DNA of 64,000 bases from Tipula vernalis (Eukaryota > Arthropoda > Insecta > Diptera > Tipulidae), in contig OY282560.1 of NCBI GenBank assembly GCA_958295665.1, forward strand, positions 96,759,930 to 96,823,929, written 5' to 3'. The position numbers and the translations under genes are program-made. Of the stretch, positions 10,170 through 22,164 are shown piece by piece (position 1 is the stretch's first letter; each line of letters starts with the position of its first letter). A model generated the notes under the pieces. The model saw nothing but the letters and a program-made list of their open reading frames with translations, searched no databases and was not told the DNA's origin.

Positions 10170-13100
10170 CTGGTTTCATCTTTGAGTTTGGCATTGAGTT
10201 TGGGGTTGAGTTGGGGGTTGAATTCAAGGAGGAGGAGTGGGATCAACGTCGGGTGGAGTTAGGTTTGAGTTTGGGTTGGGTTAGGCTGGAGCTCAGTTAG
10301 CGATTTATTTGGGGGTTGAATTGAGGTTTGAGTTTCAGTTGGCTTCAGTTGATTCAAGTTGAGTTCATATACGTATGTAGTTTTTAAGAACAAGTTTTTG
10401 GAAACCGTTAAGTTTGGAGCCGTTAAACGCTGAGTCGGGAATCAAAATGGGGTTGAGTTGGAGTTGTGTTAGGGTTGAGTAAGCGGTTCAATTGATCATT
10501 AGTTTGGGGTTATGTTGATGATTGATTTGGAAGTTAGATTGAGTTGAGTACTTGCACGCATCCAGATCGAGTTGGGCGTTGGATTCAGAGGTTTGTTGAG
10601 GAGTGAGTTGGAGTTCGAATTGGCAGTTGAGTTGGATTTGGGTTGAGTTTATTTGCTCATGAAGTGTTCCAACCTGGTTTAGGATTGGGTTAAGCGTTGA
10701 GTTTGGGGTTGATTAGAGGTTTGCGCCGGCAATTGAGTTGGGGTTGAGGAAGGGGTTCAGTTCGAGATTAATTTAGGAGGATGGTTTAGGGTTTAATTGG
10801 AAGTTAGCTAAAGTTGATTTTATGTACGCATATTTTTTTCCAGACCGTGTTGATTTCGGGATACAGTTGTACGTTGGGTTTTGGGTTGGGGTGAGGTGAG
10901 GCCGTTTGAGGTCGATTTGGGGTTGGTTAATGTGATATAGTTTAGATTTGAGTGCAGAGTTGAGTTTTGGCCTAGTACGGTATTCTTTGGGGTTAAACGG
11001 GACATATTTTAGGGTTGATTCAAGGGATGAGTTGAAGGTTAGATTAAATTGACTTCATTTACGCAGGCAGTTTTCGAACCGTTTTTATTTAGGGGTTGAG
11101 TTTAGCTTTGAGTTTGTGGATTTAGGTTTTTTTGAGTTTTAATTGGGAACGAGTTAGGGTTGAATAGGGGTTGCCTTGAAGTTGAGTTAGTTAGTTTTTC
11201 GAATCGAATTAATTTCAAGATTTAGCTGGCTGTTGAGTTTGCGGTTAAGTTGATAATTGAGATTTGGCTCGAGCTGAGGTTGAGTTAGCTTGAGTTATGG
11301 TTGAGTAAGGTGTTCAGTTGGGGAATTATTTGAGGGTTGAGTTAATTGTTAGGTTGAGTTGATTTCAGTTTAGTTCATGTTAGTTTTTGGATAGTGTTGA
11401 TTTGAGGAATGACTTATGCGTTATATTCAGGATTGAGTTGAGTAATAATAAGTTTTTGGAGTTTAGCTGTGGGTTTATTTTGGATTGAGGTTGCAGGTTA
11501 GATTGAGTTGATTTGTGTCCATTTAGGAATTGAATTGGACGTTGATTTTTGGGTTGAGTTGAGGTTCAAGTTCATTGAGATGGGGTGGAGCTGGAGTTAA
11601 CATGGAGGTTGAGTTGGGAATTAATTTGGGTTAAGTTGAGGAGTAAGCTTATGGGTTAAAGTTGGGGATTGGGTTTATGGTTTAGTTGAAAGTTGGTTTA
11701 CGGCTGAATTGGTTATTGAGTTGAGAGTTTTATTGGGGATTGATTTTGTGATTGTGTTGGCATTGAGTTGGAGGCTTACTCGACAAATACGATTCCATTA
11801 ATTTTTGGTATTATATTATAAAAAAATTCGATTTATCGAAATTTTCGATAAATTTCGTTATAGAACCCTGATTTGGGAATTGGGTTTTGGGTTGAAATGA
11901 GGTTTTTTTGCGGGACTATTTGTGGATTGAGTTGAAGTTGAGTTGGGGTTGATTAGGGTTTAGTGAGTGGTTCAGTTGGATATTTATTTGAGTTAGCTTG
12001 ATGATTTGAGTTCTGTTTTTAGTTGCGTTTATGTCTGCATGTGGTTTTCCAGTCCGCAGAGATTTGATGTTTGAGATGGGCGTTAGGTTTGGGATTAAGT
12101 TAAGGGTTGAGTCGGAAGCGGAGTTGGGCTACGGTTGAATTAATATTGAGGGAGGAGTACTATTGGAGAATTGTTTAGGATTGGTGAGGTTTGAATTTCA
12201 GACTGTAATGATTTGGCAATTGAGTTGGGATTAAGTGGACTTGAGTCAATTTCATGCACGCAAGCAGTTTTTGAAAAGCGTTGATTTCAGGATTCAGTTG
12301 ATCGTTGTGTTTGGGGTTAGTTGAGGGTTGAGTTGGGACTTGAATTGGGAGTTGAGTTGGGTGTTGAGTTGGAAGTTGAGTTGGGAGTTGAGTTGAGAGT
12401 TGAGTTGGGAGTTGAGTTGGGAGTTGAGTTGGGAGTTGAGTTGGGAGTTGAGTTGGGAGTTGAGTTGGGAGTTGAGTTGGGAGTTGAGTTGGGAGTTGAG
12501 TTGGGAATTGAGTTGGGAGTTGAGTTGGGAGTTGAGCTGGGAGTTGAGTTGGGGTTCAGTTAGAGTACTGTGGGAAGTTTGTTTTGGGATTTATTTGGGG
12601 TAAGCTTCAATTATTTTTTCCAACTGTATAATTTTAGGAATTTGGTTGGGTTTTAAGTTTGTGGTTTAGTTGTGTGTTTGGATTGGGTTGCAGGTTGAGT
12701 ATGTATTTTTCAGACGTTGCTGATTTGAGGATTGAGTTGGGCGTAGAATTGAGGATTTTGTTTTTGTCGATGAGGGTATGTTGAGTTGGGATTGAGCGAG
12801 AGGTCAGGTTGGGAATTTGTTTATTGGTTGAGTCCAGAGTTAAGTTCAAGGTTGAGTTTGGGGATTGAATTGACTTTTGAGTTGGGAGTTAAGTAGAGGG
12901 TTTAGTTGGAGGTTGAGTTTAAAGTTGAGTTGTCGTTGAGTTGTCGCTGTTTATGGGTTGATTTAGAGTAGTTGAGAGGTTGAATTTGAAATTAATTTGT
13001 TGGTCCAGTTGAGGGTTTAGTTTAAGGTTAGATTGAGTTGATTAGTTAGTTTTTCGAAGCGAGTTGATTTCTGAGATATGACTTAGGCAGAGGTTTAGTT

Positions 13101-13190
13101 GAAGTTAAGTTGGGGTTGAGTTACGGCTTGTTGAGAAATTATTTGGGTTAAGTCGACGGGTAGATTGACTTGACTTGAGACGAGTTTACG
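10170..13190 (+). repeat. G/T-rich minisatellite, about 3 kb
   Basis: The + strand is built of short variants of ttgagttggg and ggttgag with strong G+T strand bias, and C is rare. Most units are degenerate; the part at 12330-12560 is nearly homogeneous (separate entry). At irregular intervals a longer boundary sequence of about 50 bp recurs, containing 'ttcatttacgca' then 'gcagtttttcgaa' then 'gttgattt' variants (near 10355, 10810, 11050, 12020, 12245, 13180). Open frames in the array, rich in VEL-G repeats on + and N/P/T repeats on minus, follow from the repeat and are not genes. Confidence 0.85.
12330..12560 (+). repeat. Homogeneous 12-bp core of the minisatellite
   Basis: About 18-19 tandem copies of gggagttgagtt with only a few substitutions. 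Since 12 is divisible by 3, all three frames stay open and code for simple repeats such as GVEL and SWEL. Homogeneity here against degeneracy on both sides suggests this is the youngest, recently expanded part of the array. Confidence 0.9.
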
Positions 13191-15109
13191 AAGGCATGTT
13201 TTTTTCTTTCCCGAAGTTCTGATCACTAAATTGAATCGTAACTTTGCAGCCCAGTGATCTGGTTCCTTTCGATAGAAAGTTCTCGCACCTGAGATAACCG
13301 ATGTACCTACTAATTTTTGGGCTCCTACCGTACACAAATACAACGCTTTATTATGTAGTGGGTTGAGCCTGCAAGAACTAAGCTAGGTATAAAGTTGAGC
13401 CGCATTTGGATGACTGTTCACGAGTGTGAAGAGTAAACTATTTCACATCGGTAATAGGGAAGATTTCGATTTTGATAGATTTTGAGGAAAATGGTATGTA
13501 TGTAAAGAACGTTTGAAGGGATCATTAAATAGAGGAGCAGCTCTCCATCAGGGTCAATAAGGCGATTTAAAAGCTTTCGGTTCAATTACAGGATCTCGCG
13601 ATCCTGTGTAATGGGGTAAATGTTCTTGGACAGAAACCTTAGCGGCGAAGGAGAATCTAAGTTTAGAGATATTTTTTTAACTTCTACAACTTAGTACACA
13701 TTTCATTAGCCCATCCATTTAGATTCAAATAGGTTTTGTTTGGTCCAATCAAATCATAACCTTAATCTTGCTAATGTGTTAGATGATGCTAACTAAGGTT
13801 GCCAACTTTGTTGCACCTCTTAGTAGAACATGTACAACTGCTATAATCAACTAATTAAACAAGGTAATAAATTACCGACTTAATCCTAAAAATATCGCAT
13901 CAAATTTGAAAATGAAAACATTGAATAAACGGGTTAGTGGACCTCTAATATTAACATATAGTATAAAAATGCCGAACCAATCTAACAAGAGTCACAATTA
14001 AGTGAGTTGACAGTATCTGCCAATAAATAAATTCCATTTCAAATTAAAAACATAATAAATCATCTTCGCATGGTATATGAAACCAGTTAGACATTCAGCT
14101 TTAAGGCAAATAATGACCACATCATCTTCAGCGTTGTTGTTTATTTAACGTTGGTATCATTGCCATAATACCATCGTCTGATTTATAAGCCAGATTAGAC
14201 GAATATACATGTTATGTTAAGCGATTATTATGGCATTTTAAACTAAATTAATCCTTTCCTTGTTATCGAAAATAAAATTAAAATTAAGACATCGTTAATC
14301 ATCTTATGTATATTTTTGGTAAACGCCGTGGTTTTCAACTGCACCGCAAAGGATATTAATAAAATTTTATAAGATTCTATTAATTATCGTACATTTTTAT
14401 TTGGTATTTACGCTGTACCCTGGGACAATGTCAATGAATTATACGTTAATGGTGCGATTTCTGGAGAATTTTTTTTGTTTTGTGTGAATTTTATTTGGTC
14501 ATTTCTGTAAATATACGGTAAGATGACTAACAATAAAAATGGTTTCATGAAGATATGCAATTAAATGGAATGAACAATAAAAATGTCACTAAATATCAAT
14601 TTATTATAATTTTAAGAATTTCTTGGAAGATTATTGATTTTACGAAGAATTTTACGAATATATTTTTTAACCACACGTTTTTTATTTTGTTTGTATATTT
14701 TCAGGTAATTGGATAACTGGATAATTTATATAAGTAAGCGCATGGTTTTCTAATGTTCGTGAGTACCCTACATGTATCTATGTATGTATATGTGTAAAAA
14801 AAAAAAATTAATTGTTTATGGTGCTCAATAAAGTGCTAAGAAAGTGCATTAGCATGCAAACAGTGTTTAAAACGTTTTTTTAAAAATAATTTTAGTGGGA
14901 GCACGTATTAATAATTACACTGTATACATTTTACTGTTAGAATATTACATTTTCTACGAAATTTTTAAAGCATTTTAGAATTTATTCGACCTATGCAATA
15001 CACCAAGTTGTTTTGTGCAACGGTGTGTTGTTAATTATACAAATGTAAATAATCATGACTTACCATTTGTCCTCTATTAAAAAATTGATTCCATTTTGAT
15101 TAGAAGATG
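13191..15109. other. Unassigned stretch between the two satellite arrays
   Basis: No supported gene. 13200-13680 is richer in GC than its surroundings and has a minus-strand frame (13343-13095) with 'LVGTSVISGARTFYRKEP', which I do not recognise; its left half lies inside the minisatellite. It might be part of an element. From about 13680 to 15109 the sequence is AT-rich, with no repeats or domains that I can name. Confidence 0.5.
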
Positions 15110-18100
15110 AAAATAATAGATATTTGAATTTGAGTGAAATTTTGAAATATTCTACTCAATTATTTTTCACTCTCATCTTCGTATTTAAACTAATTAAACT
15201 GTGCTAGTTTTAAAAAAATTCTTCGGATTAGATTGGGTGCTAATATTGAGTGGGTTACACGATGAGATGAAATTGTATAAAAAAGTTTTGACCAAAATTC
15301 GGTCGAATCACTTAAATTTCAATTCAACATTTTGTTGGAAATTACCCAGTTCCAAAATGTTATTTAAATTGCAACAATTTGATTCAATGATTTCTTTGTC
15401 ATTTATATAAAACATAATATAAGTGAACTATCTGTTTTATTTAAAATTATTGATGGCTGTTTCATGATTTATCAAAAATAATACATTTTAATTTGAGTGA
15501 AATTTTGAAAAAAAAAATCAATTAAATTTCACTCAAAAGTCAAGTTAAAATTGTCTTTAATTGGATTATTTTAACAAATTCTTGGGGTTTTGAGTCATGA
15601 CTATACGTTTATTTTTTCTATTAATTTGAGTAGAAATTGATTAATTTATATTTTAATATGATTCAATTATTGTGCAAAAAATTTTAATCAAGTTGGAGAG
15701 AAATTTGATCAAAATTCGGTTGAATCGCTTAAATTTTAGTTCAAATTTTTATTAAAAATTTACAAGTATTAAATTTAACCACTTTACTTAATTTGACTGT
15801 GACAAAATTGTAAAAAACAGTTTTGTTCAAGTTGGGATGAAATTTGATCAAAATTTGTTTGATTCTCTTCAGATTAAAAATAAAATTATTCCACTCAAAT
15901 TCGACAATAAAATTGTATGTGACTTTTATTACATTGGAGATACCCTTGAAGCTCAAAATATTAGTGACGGAATTATTTAAATTATTACTGTGAGTGGAAA
16001 TTAATTAATTTATATTTTATTGTGATGAAATTTTATAAAACAGTTTAAATCTTGATTGAGTGAAATTTAATCAAATTTCGTTTGATCTAGCTACTGACAT
16101 TTTATAATAATTCAGGATTTCATTAAATTTGATTCCACATCACTTATAACTTCCACTCAAATATGACAACAAAATAATATTGAAATTTCAACTGTTGTAT
16201 TCAATATTTGTCATTTTGAAAATTATTGATGGCTGTTTGATTATTTTTCAAAAATTATACAAATTTCAGTTTGAGTGCAATTTTGAAAATAAAAAACAAT
16301 CAATTATATTTCACTCAAAAATCAAGTTAAAATGATTATTTTAACAAATTTTTGGGGTTTCAACAAATATTGAGTGGAACTTGGGGGTCAATGGATACGC
16401 TTTTGAGTGATGACTATAAGTTTGATTTTATTTATTCATTTGACTGGAAATTGACTAATTTATATCTTAATGTGAGGAAATTGTACGAATAGGTTAACTC
16501 TAGTTTGAGTGAAATTTTGTAATTCAAAATTTTATTAGAAATGAGCAAATATTAAATTTATACAATTTTTCTTACAACGATTGATGAACACTTTGAATGT
16601 TATTCAAATTAATTTTGTGTCGTGAACAATCTATTCTGTTTAAAATTATTGATTGCTGCTTATCATATTTGAGAAATAAACACATTTCAGTTTTAGTGAA
16701 ATTTTGAAAAAGTACCTAAATTAAATTTCACTCAGAAGTCTTATATAGAATTGACTTAAATTGGATTATTTTAGAAAATTTTTGCGATTCAAAGTAAATA
16801 TTACATGGTATGTGAGGCTGAAAATTTGAACGGCGACAATATTTAAATACTTAGATTATTATTTTGAGTGGAAAGTGAAATACAAAATATAATTTGCTTT
16901 TTTACTGCAATGAAATTTTATAAAACATTTTTAATCTAGTTTGAGTGAAATTTGATCAAAGTTTGTTTGATTCACCAAAAGTTTAATTCAGATTTTTATT
17001 AGAGAAAAAATGATTTATCTTTCACTCAAATTTGACAATAACATGTTACTCAAGTTTCAACAACTTTAAACCATAATTTTTGCCATACGTAATAACGTAA
17101 TATGTCGTGACACCTGTTCTGTTTAAAATTATGGATTGCTCTTTGGTAATATTTCAAAATTAATGCACATTTCAATTTTAGTGAAATTTTGAAAAAGCTG
17201 CTCAATTAAATTTAACTAAAAAGTCAAACTGAAAATTGACTTAAATTATGTTATTTTAAGAAAATTTAGTTTCTCAAGAAATATTGAGTGGAATTTACGT
17301 TACAATGGATAATCCTTATAAGCTCAAAATTTGAGTGACGAAATTATTTAAATTATTATTTTGAGTGAAAATTTAAATTAATTTGACCTTTATAAAATTG
17401 AATAAAACAGTTTTAATCCAGTTTGAATGAAATTTGATCAAAATTCGTTTGATTTAATAAAACCTTAATTCAGATTAAAAATGACTTAACTTCCACTCAA
17501 ATTTGACAGTAAAATTGCATATGACTCTTGTTAAAATTAATCAAAATGCGTTTGATCTACTGTTATTTTATAATAATTTAGAATTTTATTTAAATGTATT
17601 TGAGATTTCATACATTTGATTCTACATCACTTATAACTTTCACTCAAATATGGCAACAAAATGATATCCAAATTACTACTATTTTATTCAATATTTTCTT
17701 TGTCATTTTAAAAATTATTGATGGCTGTTTGATTATTTTTCAAAAATTAAACAAATTTCAGTTTGAGTGCAATTTTGAAAATAAAAACAATCAATTAAAT
17801 TTCATTTAAAAATCAAGTTAAAATTATTGTTTTAACAAATTTTTGGGATTTTAAGAAATGTTGAGTAGAATTTGGGTTACATTCGATACGCTTTTGAGTG
17901 ATGACTATAAGTTTAATTTTATCTATTAATTTGAGTTTAAATTGACTAATTTATGTTTTAATGTGATGAAATTGTACGAGAAGTTGAATTCTAGTTGGAG
18001 AGAAATTTGATCAAAATTCCGTTTAATGGCTTAAACTGTAATTCAAAATTTTATTAGAAATTAACAAATATTAAATTTATACAATTTTTCTTACAATGAT

Positions 18101-20530
18101 TAATGTGAAATCACTTTGAATGTTATTCAAATCCTTATTATTCAAATTTCAATAATTTTGTGTCGTGAACAATCTGTTCTGTTTAAAATTATTGATTGCT
18201 GCTTGATTATATTTCAAAAATAATACACATTTCAGTTTTAGTGAAATTTTGAAAAAATACCCAAATTAAATTTCACTCAGAAGTCATACTTAGAATTGAC
18301 TTAAATTGGGTTATTTTTTGAAAATTTTTGCGGTTCAATATTAAACAATATTTAAATTATTATTTTGATTGGAAATGGAAATACAAAATAAATTAATTTA
18401 ATTGCGATGAAATTGTATAAAACAGTTTTAATCTAGTTTAAGTGAAATTTGATCAAATTTTGTTTGATTCACCAAAAGTTTAATTCAGATTTTTATTAGG
18501 AAAATAACTTAATTTTCACTCAAATTTGACAGTAACATGTTACTCAAGTTTCAACAATTTTAAATAATAATTTGGTTGCCATACGTAATAACGTATTGTG
18601 TTGTGACACCTGTTCTATTTAAAATTATCGATTGCTCTTTAGTCATATTTCAAAATTATTGCACCTTTCAATTTTAGTGAAATTTTGAAAAAGCAGCTCA
18701 ATTAAATTTAACTAAAAAGTCAAACTGAAAATTGACATAAATTATGTTAGTTTAAGAAAATTTAGGTTCTCAAGAAATATTGAGTGAAATTTGGGTTACA
18801 ATGGACAATCCTTAAAAGCTCATAATTTGGGTGACGAATTTATTTAAATGTGATAAAATTGTATAAAACAGTTTTATCCAGTTTGAATGAAATTTGATCA
18901 AAATTCATTTGATTTAATAAAACCATAATTCAGATTAAAAATGACCTAACTTCAACTCAAATTTTACAGTAAAATTGCATATGACTCATGTTAAATTTAA
19001 TCAAATAAATGTATTTGAGATTTCATACATTTGATTCCACATTACTTATAACTTCCATTCAAATTAATACTATTGTAATCAATAATTTCTTTGTCATTTT
19101 GAAAATTATTGATGGCTGTTTGATAATTTTTCAAAAATTATACAAATTTCAGTTTGAGTGCAATTTTGAAAAAAAAAACAATCAATTAAATTTCACTCAA
19201 AAATCAAGTTAAAATTACTATTTTAACAAATTTTTGAAGGTTTAACAAAGCTTGAGTGGAACTTGGGTTACATTGGATACGCTTTTGAGTGATGTCTATA
19301 AGTTTAATTTTATCTATTAATTTGAGTGGAAATTGACTAATTTATGTTTTAATGTGATGAAATTGTACGAAACGTTTAATTCTAGTTTGAGTGAAATTTG
19401 ATCAAAATTCCGTTCAATCGCTTAAATTGTAATTCAAAATTTTATTAGTAGTTGGCAAATATTAAATTTATACAATTTTTCTTACATGTGAAATCACTTT
19501 GAATGTTATTCAAATCAATTTTGTGTTGTGAACAATCTGTTCTGTTTAAAATTATTGATTGCTGCTTAATCATATTTGAAAAATATACACATTTCAGTTT
19601 TAGTGAAATTTTGAAAAAGTGCCTAAATTAAATTTCACTCAAAAGTCATATTTAGAATTGACTTAAATTGGGTTATTTTAGAAAATTTTTGCAGTTCAAA
19701 GCAAAAAAAAAATAATACGTAATTCAATTTGAGTCAAATTTAAAAAACAACACTCACATAAATTTCACTCACAAGTCATATTTAGAATTGACTTAAATTG
19801 TTTTATTTTACCAAATTTTTAGTGTTTCAACAAATATTGAGTGGGATTTGGGTTAAAGAACCCTTGAGGTTTAAAATTTCAGTGACGAAATTATTAATCT
19901 GCGGTACTATGATGAAATCGTATAAAACAGTTTAAATCTAGTTTGGGTGAAATTTGATCAAAATTTGTTTGACTCACTAAAATTTGATCTATTTGTCTGT
20001 CATTCACGTAAATAAGGTAATATTCCGTGAACCATCAGTTCTATTTAAAATTATTGACTGCTATTTGTTTTTATTTAAAAAATAATACACATTTCATTTT
20101 GAGTGGAATTTTGAAAAAGTATTCAGTCAAATTTCACTCAAAACTCATATTTAAAATTGACTTAAATTAAGTTATTTCAAAATTATTTTGAGGGTTTCAA
20201 CCTTTCAACAAATATTAAGTGGATTTTGGGTTACATTGCAAACACTTACAACTTCAATTTTTTCTGTTATTTTGAGTGGAAATTAACTACTTTTTATTTT
20301 ACTAACCTGAACTATTGGTTTTACTTAAAAAAAAATAAAAAAAAATAATAAATTGGGGTGCGATTAGATCTTGGATAATAATACAAATTTTATTTTGAGT
20401 AAAATTTTGAAAATATTACTCAATTAAATTTCACTCAATAGTCAAATTTAAAATTTACTTAAATAATGTCGATTTAAGAATTTTCTGGGTTTTCAACAAA
20501 TATTGAGTGAAATTTGATTATCTTAATGAA
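15110..20530. repeat. AT-rich satellite array with three-monomer higher-order repeat
   Basis: Diverged tandem monomers of about 425-590 bp. An anchor, 'aaaattattgat', recurs near 15445, 16220, 16645, 17130, 17712, 18185, 18620, 19103, 19548 and 20048. Text after the anchor defines three types: A 'ggctgtttgatt' (16220, 17712, 19103), B 'ttgctgcttga' (16645, 18185, 19548), C 'ttgctctttggt' (17130, 18620). The A-B-C order repeats, giving a higher-order unit of about 1.37-1.54 kb. Every monomer carries several copies of ttgagtgaaattt and its reverse complement. The two open frames starting MYLRFHTFDST (17594-17809 and 19009-19212) are the same satellite segment in two type-A units, not genes. Confidence 0.88.
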
Positions 20531-21378
20531 TATTTCCTTCGTAGTGAGACAAATGAATGAATACTCAAGTATAACATATATAAAATTTATTTCCGCGAAC
20601 TTTGCTCATCTGCATATTTAAGGATCCCGCATAATCGACTCCATTAATATAAAACACTGCGATTTAGTACTCGAAATTTAAGCAAGTTTCTTAAGTTAGT
20701 TTGAAACTTCAATGGGCTCATACTATGATGCATATAACTCTGTAAATCAATTCTGAAATATCTTTAATTTCGAGATTTTCCTTTAACCATTTTAAGTTAA
20801 CTTTTTAAAACAGAATTAGTTATTCTCTGCTTAAACAAATCAACGGCTAAACTCGGACATAAAATTCAAAATTTGATTGGAAATTTCAAAGAAATTCAAA
20901 AATTTTTGCTAAAATTTCGTTTTATTTTAATTTTGAATATAGAAATTCTTTTTTTTTTTTTTGAGTGAAATTTAAAAAATATACTTAGATGGGGCAGTCC
21001 TCTTAACGAGCATTAATTCAAGTCACAGTACCTTGAGCATAATTTGATCACAGTTTAAATTATTTCCAATAAAGACTTCTTCCTTTAAAACGACAGTTCA
21101 ACTTTAGAAAGTTTTTAGGTGGCAAAATCTTAGTAATTTGGAGAAAAAATCGGACCAATTTATTGAACACTTAAATTATTTATAAAATTTGGCACCATTT
21201 GTCATTCATTCATTTCATTTATTTCTTACATTGCAAATGGAAGGAAATGCATGTCACTTTTGTGCATATAAATAAATAAATTAGCATGTGTTTGTTTGCA
21301 TAAAAAGCTGTTATAATTTGTGCATTTCTGATTTAAGAACACAATTTTTGTTTATATGATTCTATCTCTATTTTGTAG
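20531..21378. other. Non-coding flank between satellite and first micro-exon
   Basis: AT-rich. One isolated satellite box (ttgagtgaaattt) occurs near 20962, so array relics extend to there. From 21240 to 21340 there are several TGCAT/GCATG words (TGCATG at 21248-21253, GCATG at 21284-21288) upstream of the candidate micro-exon. A pyrimidine-rich stretch leads to the acceptor at 21378. No coding frame. Confidence 0.5.
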
Positions 21379-21399
21379 GACTTCAAGATACTGGACAAT
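21379..21399 (+). other. Candidate 21-nt micro-exon 1
   Basis: A 21-nt segment lies between a good acceptor (tctctattttgtag, ending 21378) and a consensus donor (gtgagt, from 21400). In the frame starting at its third base it reads CTT CAA GAT ACT GGA CAA, that is LQDTGQ, with split codons at both ends (two bases before, one after). Its length is a multiple of 3, so inclusion would insert seven residues without shifting frame. The resemblance to 22144-22164 (15 of 21 bases, differences mostly synonymous or conservative in this frame) is the main support. The host gene is unknown. GCATG words upstream would fit Rbfox-type regulation. Confidence 0.55.
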
Positions 21400-22143
21400 G
21401 TGAGTTTTTTGTGTTTCCGAATAAAATATTATGTATTGTATTTAACTAAAAAAGGTGCTTTTAGTGGTAAAGATTTGGAAAACAGAACTTAAAGATTTAG
21501 AAAATGAATTGCCCAAAATTAAAAATGAATAATCGCCCAAAACAAAATGACCATTCACCGAAAATGAAAGCAATGGTTGCCCAACCCATTGACATATGTT
21601 AATTAAATGGTGTTGTTCTCCGAAATTAAATTTGCCCATTTTCAGAATTTAGAAAGGACTGTTAAAATTTAAATCAAGGATCAAGGAATTTCTTTCTTTT
21701 ATGATTTGGAAATGAAGCCTACTATAGAAATACGACAGATCGGCGACCGGCGGCTGCTGATTTAAATTTTCACGCCCGTGTGTAACTAATTTAAAAAAAT
21801 GGTTTTTGAAAAAGTTCTGGAATATTGCCGACTATAATAAATAGTACGATAAATCTAATTTAATCACAACACTTTAGCATACTCTCTAAACAAATCAATT
21901 TCCTTACGTTTTCAAACACTATTCTTCTACTACCCCTAAAATTTTTAAGTTTGTACTAGTATTCAACAAGCGTATTTTAGATATCCAGTTAAAAATCGCA
22001 TAGAGCGCATGCCAGTAAGTAAATGTATCTTAAATAAGCTATAAACGCATGTAAAATTGTTGTAACTTGTAAATGTTCTGCATTAAAGGATTAAGAAAAG
22101 CAAATTTTATTAATTCTTTTACATTTTTATTTTTATTTTATAG

Positions 22144-22164
22144 AATTACAAGAAGCTGGACAGT
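22144..22164 (+). other. Candidate 21-nt micro-exon 2, paralogous to micro-exon 1
   Basis: A second 21-nt segment, 765 bp downstream of the first, between an acceptor with a T-rich tract (tttttattttatag, ending 22143) and a donor gtaagt (from 22165). In the same phase it reads TTA CAA GAA GCT GGA CAG, that is LQEAGQ. Compared with micro-exon 1 the codon changes are L to L and Q to Q (silent), D to E and T to A (conservative). That pattern suggests selection on protein and a tandem exon duplication, possibly mutually exclusive or cumulative. GCATG words occur upstream at 22007-22011 and 22047-22051. Reading phase and host gene are inferred. Confidence 0.55.

Noticed and set aside
12321..12603. 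Open frames coding VELG and SWEL repeats
   Set aside because: They are the translation of a 12-bp minisatellite whose unit length keeps all frames open. No start context or non-repeat domain.
17594..19212. Two similar small proteins starting MYLRFHTFDST
   Set aside because: They are the same segment in two type-A units of the satellite. Similarity is explained by tandem repetition, and other units are not open.
15110..20530. CRISPR-like or prokaryotic direct repeat array
   Set aside because: Long, diverged monomers without short identical repeats and unique spacers. The DNA is plainly eukaryotic.
21981..22014. A third, 34-nt exon candidate between the micro-exons (acceptor ttttag, donor gtaagt)
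   Set aside because: Length is not a multiple of 3, there is no similarity to the 21-nt pair, and the acceptor tract is weak. Probably chance.
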